64,000 nt of DNA from Bacteroidetes Order II. bacterium (GTDB lineage Bacteria > Bacteroidota > Rhodothermia > Rhodothermales > UBA2364), in assembly GCA_016788705.1 (NCBI GenBank), contig JAEUSQ010000057.1, positions 24,564 to 88,563 of the forward strand. The letters run 5' to 3'. Numbering within the stretch: position 1 is the first letter of the stretch; every line of letters starts with the position of its first letter. Position numbers and translations under genes: made by a program. Below, in pieces: positions 36,893 to 46,293 of the stretch. The notes below the pieces were generated by a model, which saw only the letters and a list, made by a program, of their open reading frames with translations, was not told the DNA's origin and ran no database searches.

Positions 36893-38766
36893 TGATTCGC
36901 CAGCACGATCAGGGCGTCGTCTGGTTTTAGGTTAAGCCGTACCGTTTTCGGCGGATTCAACTGTATGCCAAATCCACGCGCTCGTTTTTCGGCATCCGCT
37001 TGTTTGCGCCAACCGATTGCAATTTCATTACGTGCTTTTGCGGCTTCTACTATAGTATAAAACGAAAGGTCTTTTTGGATCTCGACATACTCGGAGGCTG
37101 GTTTTAAATACAGTTCTGCACCGTCTGCATCAAAAAGGTCTTCAAATACCGCAGCAAGGGCTTTGTTTTCCGAAACCTGCGCAAGTACCAAGCTCACCAA
37201 CTGATCGCTGATGATAAAATCGTCCACTTGGGTACTATCTGCCAGGCGTTGGTTCCGAACATCGCCCATTTCCGAGACAATAGCAAAGTTCTTCCCATGT
37301 TGTATGGCCAATTCGCGGAGGTGTAACAAAACTACAAGAGTACGGGCATCTGCTTCCTGAATGTCCATTTGGGTATCGCGCAAGACAAGGATATGATCAA
37401 AGACTTCGGGATGGATATTGTCCAGCACGGCCCGGTCGGTTGGGTCTGCCAGTACGCTTTGGACGACCTGTTTTGCAAGAGGCGGCAACGCGGGCAAAGG
37501 CTCACGATGTACTACGGTTGTATGTGATCCATCGCAAACATAAGCATCCAACTCTTTCATCGTTGCTTCAGCACGTTCATTCCAGCCCAAAATCAGGGTT
37601 TTTTCCGGTGTGGCTGGCACAGGTGTAAGTGGCCGAATCATTTCTGGTTGTATAAAGGGGTCACCGCTTTTCCGGATGGTGTCATCATCCAACGAGATGG
37701 CCACCAGTTCATCATTGGGTTGTATGATGGTCTTCATGTCGGGCAGTAGCCTCACTTTGCCATCTTGTTTTAGCCCAATAAGCGAAGATTTTTCAAAGAG
37801 TTGTAGCGCATCCCCGAAGGTAGATCCGGCGACGTGGTCCGCCCTTGAAAAATAAATTTCATCTCCGCCAAAATTCAGCAGATCCGTCAACACACTGGAA
37901 AGTCCCGTTTGCCGACAAGTTTGAACCGAGATACGCGTAACCAAGTCATCAAAAACCACCGTCTCGATTTCGTCGCCGCCCACCATTTCCAGAATGGTTC
38001 TATTGCGACGTTGCCGGAGTTCTGCAACAACATGATAGGGTTCTTTTTTGCGCTCCGGGTTGTTCAGAAGGGCCAAAACAGTTTTAATGACGTGTGCGTC
38101 GGGGTCATTGGCTTCATGAGGGGCAAGAATAATGATAGACCGTGCAGCATCCGGATTGACGATGCGTACATCGTCAAAATCAATCGGGCTTCCACTACGG
38201 CACACGATACGTGTATTCGCCACTTCTGGAACCCGCGCCCGTATTTCGTCTTCCATTTCCACCTTGTCGCGGTCCGACAAAATCACAATTGTCGGTTTTT
38301 TACGGTTTTTATTGGCCTCCACCAATTCCGTGATAATGGGAAAAATCAACGAGGACCAACCGTAGATAATGGTGTGTTCGTTTTCTACCACAAAAGAACG
38401 ACCCTTCCTCAGATCCTCTAATTTGGATTCTAAACCACTGTTTAGCACCCCAATGAGGGCACTGAAGATAAAAATCCCTCCCAAGGTCACAAAGAGCATG
38501 AGAAACATCGCTGGCCAAGACCCCGTATCTCCTCCCATCGTCCCTGCGTCTATGGTGCGCATGAGGTTTTGCCAGATAATATGTGCCCAACCCATCCCTT
38601 CTTCGGCGGCCCACTCCGGACGGATGCCCAGAACGACAATGAGCGATGCGATTAGAATCATTACGGCAGAAAGTACACCAAGCCAAGCAATCAATGACCA
38701 AGCCCCTTTAGACATGGTGTTGTCAAACCAATATCGAAGTCTTTGTTTTACCGTTATTTTTGGCAT
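36889..38766 (-). CDS. CASTOR/POLLUX-type ion channel with RCK-like domains
   Basis: The 625-residue protein resembles the plant CASTOR and POLLUX channels and their bacterial relatives. An N-terminal pair of membrane segments (about 20-50 and 85-110) flanks the pore region MRTIDAGTMGGDTGSWP, which differs from the K-channel TVGYG filter. Tandem RCK/TrkA-N-like Rossmann domains follow (HTIIYGWSSLIFPIITELVE and TLILGWNERAEATMKELDA), with GGDEIYFSRADHVAGSTF typical of the family middle region. It is translationally coupled to the CDF metal transporter. Ion selectivity, Ca2+ or K+, is not established. Confidence 0.87.
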   Translation of the reverse strand: MPKITVKQRLRYWFDNTMSKGAWSLIAWLGVLSAVMILIASLIVVLGIRPEWAAEEGMGWAHIIWQNLMRTIDAGTMGGDTGSWPAMFLMLFVTLGGIFIFSALIGVLNSGLESKLEDLRKGRSFVVENEHTIIYGWSSLIFPIITELVEANKNRKKPTIVILSDRDKVEMEDEIRARVPEVANTRIVCRSGSPIDFDDVRIVNPDAARSIIILAPHEANDPDAHVIKTVLALLNNPERKKEPYHVVAELRQRRNRTILEMVGGDEIETVVFDDLVTRISVQTCRQTGLSSVLTDLLNFGGDEIYFSRADHVAGSTFGDALQLFEKSSLIGLKQDGKVRLLPDMKTIIQPNDELVAISLDDDTIRKSGDPFIQPEMIRPLTPVPATPEKTLILGWNERAEATMKELDAYVCDGSHTTVVHREPLPALPPLAKQVVQSVLADPTDRAVLDNIHPEVFDHILVLRDTQMDIQEADARTLVVLLHLRELAIQHGKNFAIVSEMGDVRNQRLADSTQVDDFIISDQLVSLVLAQVSENKALAAVFEDLFDADGAELYLKPASEYVEIQKDLSFYTIVEAAKARNEIAIGWRKQADAEKRARGFGIQLNPPKTVRLNLKPDDALIVLANH

Positions 38767-38913
38767 GGGGTTAGGGGTAAAAAGATGAAACGATTCATGT
38801 ACCGATAAACAGGCAGCGAGCTATAGTGTATAGACCAGCATGGCTTTAAAAGATGCTTTTACGGATAAAAAAAGTCCCCCTTCCGGAACCTGATACCTTT
38901 ATTGGCTTCCTTG

Positions 38914-39645
38914 CTAACGGCCAAAGGAATCATAAAATTCCGCATTATACTTTTCATATTGTTTGAGCAAGGATTCGTTCTTTTTCTCGGTCTCGGTCAA
39001 TAAGCCCCGAACATCGGTATTCCAAGGCATGTACCATTCTTGTTCGTCGAAGTGTGAACGCATATCTTTCATTTTGAAATTATAGCCATGTCGGGCATAT
39101 ATTTCGTTCCGCATGATACGCAATTCATCGGGCGGACGGTTTTCTACATCGGCTTGTTTTAAGATACGGGCCGATGTTTCCGGATAATTTCCGGCAGTTG
39201 CCACATAGGTGAACGTGCGTCGGGTGAGTTCATAAGTTTTGGCGGTTCCGCGCTTAAAGGGCGTCCATGTTCCAGTAATTTTATCGGGTGTGGTAGGATC
39301 TATCTTAAATTTAAAGATACCGTCATTGGGGTCGTCTCCGGGTTCACGACCTTCAAACTGGTACTCTTCCCCGATCTTGATCATGGTTCCGGAGAATGGA
39401 CGATCGTTTCCGGCCACAATGCTGCGGCCTTTAAATTGCCCATTGTGTACCGAATCCACGACGATGGTGATTTTATTCGGGCCAAATTTCCCGGTCCAAC
39501 TTCCAGTCAGATCGTCGGCCTGAGAAGCGGGTTGCGTTTCGGATTTAGGTTGTGTAGGTTGAAGTGAATTGCGTGTGCTGGGCGGATTACTGGTATCGGT
39601 ACAAGACGCCACCAGAAATGCGAACAAGAACAATATTTTTTTCAT
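38914..39645 (-). CDS. YARHG-domain lipoprotein
   Basis: The 243-residue product has a lipoprotein signal (LFAFLVASC, lipid Cys at 15) and a Pro/Ser/Gln linker. A beta-rich domain follows from about residue 45 (GSWTGKFGPNKITIVVD), and the C-terminal YARHG motif is RIMRNEIYARHGYNFKMKD, followed by EWYMPW. YARHG proteins are extracellular and often sit near peptidases or in cell-envelope proteins; function unknown. It is divergent from the DUF2306 gene with only about 30-70 bases between starts. Confidence 0.85.
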   Translation of the reverse strand: MKKILFLFAFLVASCTDTSNPPSTRNSLQPTQPKSETQPASQADDLTGSWTGKFGPNKITIVVDSVHNGQFKGRSIVAGNDRPFSGTMIKIGEEYQFEGREPGDDPNDGIFKFKIDPTTPDKITGTWTPFKRGTAKTYELTRRTFTYVATAGNYPETSARILKQADVENRPPDELRIMRNEIYARHGYNFKMKDMRSHFDEQEWYMPWNTDVRGLLTETEKKNESLLKQYEKYNAEFYDSFGR

Positions 39646-39713
39646 GATGCTGTTTTGTTGAAGGTATTAAGGATATGTTAAACAAAGATCGTTTTTTACG
39701 AGAGCACCGCTTC

Positions 39714-40400
39714 ATGGATAACCGAAAACGTAGGATGCTTTTCGGCAGTTTGTTGTTGGTTGTTCTCGCTTATTTTTCTTGGCTCATGCTGCGGATCACC
39801 CTGTCTTATCTTCCCATTCGGGATGATGCGGCATTTTTGATGATCAAGCCGGATTACATTCATATCACCCATTGGAAAATAGCATTTTTTATTCACGTTT
39901 TTACCAGTATGTTTGCTCTTGGAGCGGGTTTTTTGCAATTCTCACGGGCCATCATGCAAAAATGGAAACCACTCCACCGATGGGTAGGCCGTATCTATGT
40001 CTGGAATATCTTGTTCGTCACGGGGCCGGCCAGTTTGATAATGGCGTTTTATGCAAATGGTGGCTGGACGTCTCGGCTGGCCTTTATCATGCTTGCAGTA
40101 CTGTGGTTGTTTACGACCGCTCGGGCGTGGCGCTCCGCCCGAAACGGCGCCTTCAAGGCCCACCAGAACTGGATGTACCGGAGCTATGCCCTTACGCTCT
40201 CTGCCCTTACTTTGCGTATATGGAAGTGGCTTATCGTGGCCCTTTTCGCCCCACCACCTATGGATATATATCGGATTGTGGCCTGGCTCGGATTTATTCC
40301 CAACCTTATATTGGCCGAGTGGCTGATCCGGAAAAACCCAATTGGAAGGGTGAAAAAAAATATCAAGAGCCCTTCTAAAAATATTACAAACATTGAATAA
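39714..40400 (+). CDS. DUF2306 family membrane protein
   Basis: A 228-residue protein with about six membrane segments and family features: HWKIAFFIHVFTSMFALGAGFLQF and PLHRWVGRIYVWNI, plus AHQNWMYRSYALTLSALTLR. The repeated His residues in helices suggest a haem or metal role, but the family has no assigned function. Start 39714 (MDNRKRR) is favoured; 39675 is an in-frame alternative. It is followed 8 bases later by the FAD oxidoreductase gene. Confidence 0.8.
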   Translation: MDNRKRRMLFGSLLLVVLAYFSWLMLRITLSYLPIRDDAAFLMIKPDYIHITHWKIAFFIHVFTSMFALGAGFLQFSRAIMQKWKPLHRWVGRIYVWNILFVTGPASLIMAFYANGGWTSRLAFIMLAVLWLFTTARAWRSARNGAFKAHQNWMYRSYALTLSALTLRIWKWLIVALFAPPPMDIYRIVAWLGFIPNLILAEWLIRKNPIGRVKKNIKSPSKNITNIE

Positions 40401-40408
40401 ATAACAAT

Positions 40409-41584
40409 ATGCCTACTGTATCCATTTGGCAATCCACCTACCAAGCCCTTCCCAACATTCAGGCAGATGTCGTGATTATAGGTGCGGGGATTTCGGGTGT
40501 TGCGACCGCTTATTGGCTCCGCAAAACACGTCCGGCCTTGCGGGTTGTGGTTTTGGATGCCGGCGACATTGCGGCGGGGGCCAGTGGCCGAAACGCTGGT
40601 TTTTTGCTTCAGGGAACTGCCAATGACTATGCAACCGATGCGGCTAAATTGGGGCGGGAAGTCACCCGACACCTATGGCAGTTTACGTTAGAGAATATTG
40701 CCCTGATACAAGCCGAGACGGACCACACCGCCATTGCGTATCGGCAGACGGGTAGCTATGTGGCCGCCGGAACCCCCCAAGAGGCAGAATCTATCCAAGC
40801 TGCCGCAACATTGGCGCGTGAAGATGGTTTTGAAGGACAATGGCTTCCTCCCCAAATAGCCAATACCCGTATGAATGCTGATCGGTTTTATGGCGCCTTG
40901 TTTATTCCAGGAAACGGACGGGTACACAGCGTTAAACTGCTCCGTTACCTTGCCGAAAAAAGTGGGGCCAATTTCCTGCCGCACCACCCTGTAATGCGCT
41001 ATGAAGTTATGGGAGAGGACATCGTCATCCATACGCCATTCAGGCAAATTTCTGCCCCTGTCTCGGTTTGGGCCATGAATGCGTGGATGCCACAACTTTT
41101 GCCAGAAACCGAACCATGGATTCAGCCAATTCGGGCACAAATGCTATCCACAGCCCCTTCGGCAGTGGAGCTTTGTCCAGCACCCATCTATAGCCATGAA
41201 GGCTACTTCTATTTACGCCAAGACGATGCGGGCGCCTTGCTCCTGGGGGGCGCACGACATTTACATTTAGCGGCAGAGGTGGGTTATGAAGACGTGATAA
41301 ATCCACTACTTCAAGCAGACTTAGAGGCGTATCTCTGCAACTTCTTCCCCGCCTTCGGAACGCTTCGAGTATTGAACCGCTGGACGGGGACAATGGGCTT
41401 TTCTCCGGATCATGTGCCCTGTATTGGGCGGTTATCCGCACATACGCCTTCTTGGTGGGTGGGTGGGTATTCTGGTCATGGCATGAGTTACGGCTTTAGA
41501 ATGGGTAAACTCATGGCCGAGTGTGCCTTGGAAGGTAGTACGCCAGAACTCCGCTATTTTGATGTTGGCCGATTTTCCGCTTAA
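40409..41584 (+). CDS. FAD-dependent amine/amino-acid oxidoreductase (DAO family)
   Basis: The 391-residue protein has the dinucleotide-binding motif VVIIGAGISGVATAYWLR near residue 22 and the second DAO signature DAGDIAAGASGRNAGFL. The C-terminal FAD-contact sequence WVGGYSGHGMSYGFRMGKLMA is typical of glycine oxidase and gamma-glutamylputrescine oxidase-like enzymes. No signal peptide is seen, so it is cytoplasmic. Substrate cannot be given. Confidence 0.87.
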   Translation: MPTVSIWQSTYQALPNIQADVVIIGAGISGVATAYWLRKTRPALRVVVLDAGDIAAGASGRNAGFLLQGTANDYATDAAKLGREVTRHLWQFTLENIALIQAETDHTAIAYRQTGSYVAAGTPQEAESIQAAATLAREDGFEGQWLPPQIANTRMNADRFYGALFIPGNGRVHSVKLLRYLAEKSGANFLPHHPVMRYEVMGEDIVIHTPFRQISAPVSVWAMNAWMPQLLPETEPWIQPIRAQMLSTAPSAVELCPAPIYSHEGYFYLRQDDAGALLLGGARHLHLAAEVGYEDVINPLLQADLEAYLCNFFPAFGTLRVLNRWTGTMGFSPDHVPCIGRLSAHTPSWWVGGYSGHGMSYGFRMGKLMAECALEGSTPELRYFDVGRFSA

Positions 41585-41673
41585 CCTTTGCCTCTAAACC
41601 ATCTTGTGGTGCCGCAAAGGCGTTCATCAATAAATAACACCACTCAAATCATCCGAAGACGTTAATTGCTTAT

Positions 41674-43148
41674 ATGGAAAAAACCGATTTTTTGCTTATT
41701 GGTGGTGGGATCATGAGTGCAACCCTTGGGATGTTGGTACAGGAGTTTTGGCCGGATGCCCACATTCTGATGTTGGAAAAAATGCCCGAAGTGGCCCGTG
41801 AAAGTTCGGATGCATGGAATAATGCAGGAACCGGACACGCCGCTTATTGCGAACTCAACTACACACCGGCCAAGTCGGATGGTACCGTAGATCCTACCAA
41901 GGCCATCCATATTGCTACTTCGTTTGAATTGTCCAAAACCTTTTGGTCTTGTTGGGTAGAAAAGGGAAAGCTACCAGACCCCCAACGCTTCATTCGACGA
42001 GTACCCCACCACAGTTTCGTATGGAACAACCAAAATATTGCCTTCCTTAGACGACGGTACGAAGCACTAAAGCCTTCACCACTTTTTCGTGAGATGCAAT
42101 ATTCGGAAGACCGCCGTCAGATTTCCACTTGGATGCCTTTGCTCATGAATGGGCGTCAGAAAACACAAGCCGTGGCGGCAACCCGCATGGAACCTGGGAC
42201 CGATGTGGATTTTGGCGCCCTGACGCGGGCGATGATCCAAACTTTACAGCGAAGCCATCAATTCACCCTCCGAACCGAACAAGAAGTACGTGATTTGGAG
42301 CAGACCTCGGACAACCGCTGGCAAGTGAAGGTGAAAGACCTCGCCAAAGACGAAACCAGGTTCGTATCGGCGAAATTCGTCTTTATTGGCGCCGGAGGTG
42401 GCTCTCTCCCCTTGTTAGACAAGTCGGGTATCCCCGAAGCGGATGGCTATGCCGGATTTCCCGTCGGAGGACAATGGCTACGGTGCAACAACCAAGAAGT
42501 CATAGACCGCCATTTTGCCAAAGCGTATGGGCAAGCAGAAGTTGGCGCACCGCCTATGTCGGTTCCTCACCTCGATACGCGCTTTATCGGGGCAAAAAAG
42601 CATTATTATTTGGCCCTTTTGCCGGTTTTTCCACCAAGTTTCTAAAATATGGCTCATACTTCGACTTACCCCTTTCTGTGGAATTAGACAATTTTATACC
42701 ACTCCTCGCGGTCGGGTGGCACGAATTTGACTTGACGAAGTACTTGGTGGAGCAGGTGACACAATCTTTTGAAGCACGTATTCAGGCGTTGCGGGCATAT
42801 TTTCCGGAAGCAATGCCAAGCGATTGGGAGGTCGAAATTGCAGGGCAGCGCGTCCAAATCATCAAGCGTGACGCCGAAAAAGGAGGGATTTTGGCGTTTG
42901 GAACCGAAGTGATTGCAGCGCACGATGGCTCTTTGGCCGCTTTGCTTGGTGCCTCACCAGGTGCTTCCACCTCCGTTAAAATCATGTTGGACGTGCTGCA
43001 AAAATGTTTTCCCGCACAATGGGCCACGGCCGCCACCCAAACGAAACTTAGGGCCATTTCCCCGTGGTGGGGCACCGCCCTCCATCAAGACCTCCAAACC
43101 TGTAACCGTGTCCGTGCTTCTACTACGGCAATTTTGCAATTAAGGTGA
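41674..43148 (+). pseudogene. mqo: Malate:quinone oxidoreductase with a one-base frameshift
   Basis: Mqo oxidises malate to oxaloacetate and reduces quinone. The frame starting at 41674 has the FAD motif LLIGGGIMSATLGMLVQE and ESSDAWNNAGTGHAAYCELNYT, and follows the family until VPHLDTRFIG; after GGGG at 42589-42592 the match continues only in the next frame, GKKALLFGPFAGFSTKFL, through to GTALHQDLQTCNRVR. One missing base repairs a 491-residue protein, the normal Mqo length. There is no other lesion. A homopolymer assembly error is likely; if real, TCA malate oxidation would depend on another enzyme. Confidence 0.85.
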
Positions 43149-43307
43149 TGCGTGATGGTTCATTACGTAAATCAATTTGAGAAAAAGGCCCTAAACCGTT
43201 GTTCACCACAAAATTGGTTCGTATGTTAATAAGACTAAAAACGGTTTTTTTCCGTCTTCCGTTTCCGCGTTTGTGACCTCTTCTTGTCAACTTTTATTGG
43301 TGTCAAC

Positions 43308-44837
43308 ATGAACCTTCGGTCTAAGTTCTTCTTGGGTCTATCTGCCATGCTCATGCTTTCGGCTTGTAAAACCCCCAAACTACCCAATTATGCGTTACCT
43401 GTACCCGTTCCACAGCGCGAATTTCGGGCGGCATGGATTGTTACGGTGGATAATATTGATTGGCCGTCCAAACGAGGATTACCGGTTGACCAACAAAAAG
43501 GAGAGTTAGTCGCCTTGTTGGACCGCGCCCAGGAGTTGAACATGAATGCCATTATTTTTCAAGTACGGCCTTCGGCAGATGCACTCTATGACTCTCCCTT
43601 GGAACCGTGGTCGGAATACCTGACCGGGCAGCAAGGCAAGGCCCCAGAACCATACTACGACCCCCTGGCATTTGCCATCGAAGAAGCCCATAAGCGGGGC
43701 TTAGAGCTACATGCTTGGTTCAATCCCTATCGTGCTTGGCATCCTGCTGCCAAAGGAACCCCGGCTCACGATCACATTACCCTCATGCAACCAGACTGGG
43801 TGCGCACTTATGGCGCCTATAAGTGGATGGACCCCGGGCACCCGGAAGCCGCTGCCTTCTCTAAAAATGTAATGATGGATGTGGTAACCCGCTACGACGT
43901 AGATGGCATCCATATGGATGATTATTTTTATCCTTATCCCATTACTGAAAATGGCCGTGAAGTGGACTTCCCCGATGCCCAGACGTTTGCACGCTATGGG
44001 GCAGGCCGTTCGAAAGCAGATTGGCGGCGCGATAATGTGGATCGGTTTATCGAATCGCTGTACCGCGAAATCAAAAAAGCAAAACCTTGGGTTAAGTTTG
44101 GCATTAGTCCATTTGGGATCTGGCGGCCTGGTTTTCCGGAACAAATCAAAGGATTTGACCAATACGACAAATTGTATGCAGATGCGAAACTGTGGCTTAA
44201 CCAAGGATGGTTAGATTATTTTACCCCACAACTCTATTGGCCCATAGACAAGGTGGAGCAAAGCTATCCGGTCTTGCTTCGGTGGTGGATCAGCGAAAAC
44301 ACGCATAATCGCCACATTTGGCCAGGCAATTATACCAGTAAGGTGATAGACCCCGATGCCACCAAACGCTGGGATCCCACCGAGTTGGTCAATCAAGTGA
44401 AGGTAACACAAGACCAAACTGGTGCCGGGGGCAATGTCCATTTCAGCATGAAGTCTTTGATGGCCTCGAATAGTGTATTGGGCGAACGCTTGCACAGGGA
44501 AGTATATCGCTATAAAACCTTGGTTCCGGCTTCCCCGTGGCTGGGAGAAAACCCAAAAGAGAAACCAGCCCTCAAAATCCGAAAGCAGAAAAAGCAACGT
44601 TGGGTGCAGCTGGGTTTTGAAGCACAAGAAAACAATACTCCACCCGCTGCACCGACCCAATGGATTATCCGAACGCTTTATGGAAATCGGTGGGAGATGA
44701 ATTTGATACCGGGCGGACAAAAAGAGTATCGTTTAGAAGCGCTCCACGGCCTTCAGAAGCCGGATTGGGTGGTGGTTTCGGCACTGAGCCGAACGGGTGT
44801 AGAAGGTCCGCAAACAGCAAAACGCATCAAGAAGTAA
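43308..44837 (+). CDS. GHL10 (DUF187) glycoside-hydrolase-like lipoprotein
   Basis: A 509-residue product with a lipoprotein signal (LSAMLMLSACK, start 43308). It has a TIM-barrel domain of the glycosyl hydrolase-like 10 family: EFRAAWIVTVDNIDWPSKRG, IIFQVRPSADALYDS, LELHAWFNPYRAWH, and the strand VDGIHMDDYFYPYP with candidate acid residues. The C-terminal part includes a fibronectin-like region (PAAPTQWIIR). The family is thought to act on polysaccharide or cell-wall sugar; substrate unknown. Its end overlaps the end of tilS by 11 bases. Confidence 0.88.
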   Translation: MNLRSKFFLGLSAMLMLSACKTPKLPNYALPVPVPQREFRAAWIVTVDNIDWPSKRGLPVDQQKGELVALLDRAQELNMNAIIFQVRPSADALYDSPLEPWSEYLTGQQGKAPEPYYDPLAFAIEEAHKRGLELHAWFNPYRAWHPAAKGTPAHDHITLMQPDWVRTYGAYKWMDPGHPEAAAFSKNVMMDVVTRYDVDGIHMDDYFYPYPITENGREVDFPDAQTFARYGAGRSKADWRRDNVDRFIESLYREIKKAKPWVKFGISPFGIWRPGFPEQIKGFDQYDKLYADAKLWLNQGWLDYFTPQLYWPIDKVEQSYPVLLRWWISENTHNRHIWPGNYTSKVIDPDATKRWDPTELVNQVKVTQDQTGAGGNVHFSMKSLMASNSVLGERLHREVYRYKTLVPASPWLGENPKEKPALKIRKQKKQRWVQLGFEAQENNTPPAAPTQWIIRTLYGNRWEMNLIPGGQKEYRLEALHGLQKPDWVVVSALSRTGVEGPQTAKRIKK

Positions 44838-46212
44838 CGGATGGAAGCCAACGTAGGCGTAAAACCTGTTTTGTTTGCGGGGTAATTCGCGCAGATTCAC
44901 AAGGCCGTTGGCCCAAAACTGCCCAGATTTCCGATCCGGCAAGGAATACAGGGACGTGCTTTCGTTGTGCCGCAGGTACTTTCGCATCGGTCAAAAAGTC
45001 GCTAATTTTTTTGGCATGGCCTTGCATACCAAAGGGCCTAAAGTGATCACCAATGGCCCACGCCCGGATATAGAACCCCATGTTCTTGGGAGGTGCAGCC
45101 CATATTTCAGTATTTGGGTCGCGGTTTCGCAGGAGTTCTTCAGGGTCATCGGTATATAAAAGATCCACTTCAAAGACCCCCCAAGGGGTTTCACATGGCA
45201 TACCGGGCCTCAATTGAAACGTTTCGGATGAAACAGGCACCTCTTTCATAAATAGGATTGTTTCCCGATCACGCCAAATGACCGCGTCCGGTAGGATCAA
45301 CCTCATGCCTGGCTGTGAAGTCAAGAGCAGATCAATCCTACCCAACAAATCACGGGTCTGCGATGCCATTGGCAACCACCGTTTGAGTGCTTCTAAATAC
45401 AACCGTTTTCGCCAAACAACAGGCAAATCATGCAGGTTCTTTAGGCGAAGCGCATTTCCATCACCCTGGATGGCCTCAAAAAGCGTACTGAGCTTGTCAT
45501 AAAAATCATGATCCAAATACCCTCTTAGGTCATTCGCGGTAGCCACTATATGGCTTATGGCCTTATCCCCAAAGTCTTTTCTTATGATGCGCATCAACCG
45601 TTGTCGTACCACGTTCCGGCGATATTTTAGGTGGTGGTTAGAGGTGTCTTCACGCCAGATTAGTTTGTTTTCACGGGCATATTGAATGAGTTCTCTTTTC
45701 CGATAAGACAATAAGGGACGGATAATCCAAACACCAACCTCTTTCGAAAAAGGCCGTTTCGGAGGCATTCCGGCCAACCCTTCGATTCCAGTACCCCGCA
45801 ATAAATTAAGCAGCATGGTCTCCGCTTGATCGTCTGCATGATGGGCGACAGCAACAAACGAAGCACCAACAGCATGGGCAATGCGTGCAAAGACCTCATA
45901 CCGCAGTGAACGGGCAAACGCTTGTAAAGAATCCCCGCTGGGTGTTATATGTGCTGTGTCAAAAACTTCTACATGACACGCAATGCCCAAGTCTCGACAA
46001 TATTCCTGAACAAACACAGCGTCGGCTTCCGACGCTTCTCCACGCAAGCGATAGTTGATATGGACGGCAGTAACGGTATAACCATATGTAACAAGGGCAT
46101 GTGCCAGTACCACAGAATCCAGCCCGCCACTTAATCCCAGAACAATATGTTGCGGCGGCGACCCTACGGACAAGCGGGCCATATGTTCCAAAAAATGAGG
46201 AAGTTGTTGCAT
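44827..46212 (-). CDS. tilS: tRNA(Ile)-lysidine synthase
   Basis: TilS ligates lysine to C34 of tRNA-Ile(CAU) so that it reads AUA. The 461-residue form (start 46212) has the P-loop HIVLGLSGGLDSVVLAHAL, then HINYRLRGEASEAD and the helix HADDQAETMLLNLLRGTG. The C-terminal TilS_C domain is present (FRPFGMQGHAKKISDFLTDAKVP and PVFLAGSEIWAVLGQRP). A further 21 in-frame codons upstream are not conserved. The substrate tRNA appears to be at 29918-29990. The gene meets the GHL10 gene tail to tail. Confidence 0.94.
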   Translation of the reverse strand: MQQLPHFLEHMARLSVGSPPQHIVLGLSGGLDSVVLAHALVTYGYTVTAVHINYRLRGEASEADAVFVQEYCRDLGIACHVEVFDTAHITPSGDSLQAFARSLRYEVFARIAHAVGASFVAVAHHADDQAETMLLNLLRGTGIEGLAGMPPKRPFSKEVGVWIIRPLLSYRKRELIQYARENKLIWREDTSNHHLKYRRNVVRQRLMRIIRKDFGDKAISHIVATANDLRGYLDHDFYDKLSTLFEAIQGDGNALRLKNLHDLPVVWRKRLYLEALKRWLPMASQTRDLLGRIDLLLTSQPGMRLILPDAVIWRDRETILFMKEVPVSSETFQLRPGMPCETPWGVFEVDLLYTDDPEELLRNRDPNTEIWAAPPKNMGFYIRAWAIGDHFRPFGMQGHAKKISDFLTDAKVPAAQRKHVPVFLAGSEIWAVLGQRPCESARITPQTKQVLRLRWLPSVTS

Positions 46213-46293
46213 ATCAGTAAAAAGAGGGCATACGATAATATAAAACATGTACCCACTTCTGGATACTTCAAACAACCTGCCCCAGTCTTTCGA

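Noticed and set aside
43308..44837. GHL10 gene as a possible sugar-binding regulator
   Set aside because: It has a full TIM-barrel pattern and a lipoprotein signal but no DNA-binding domain.
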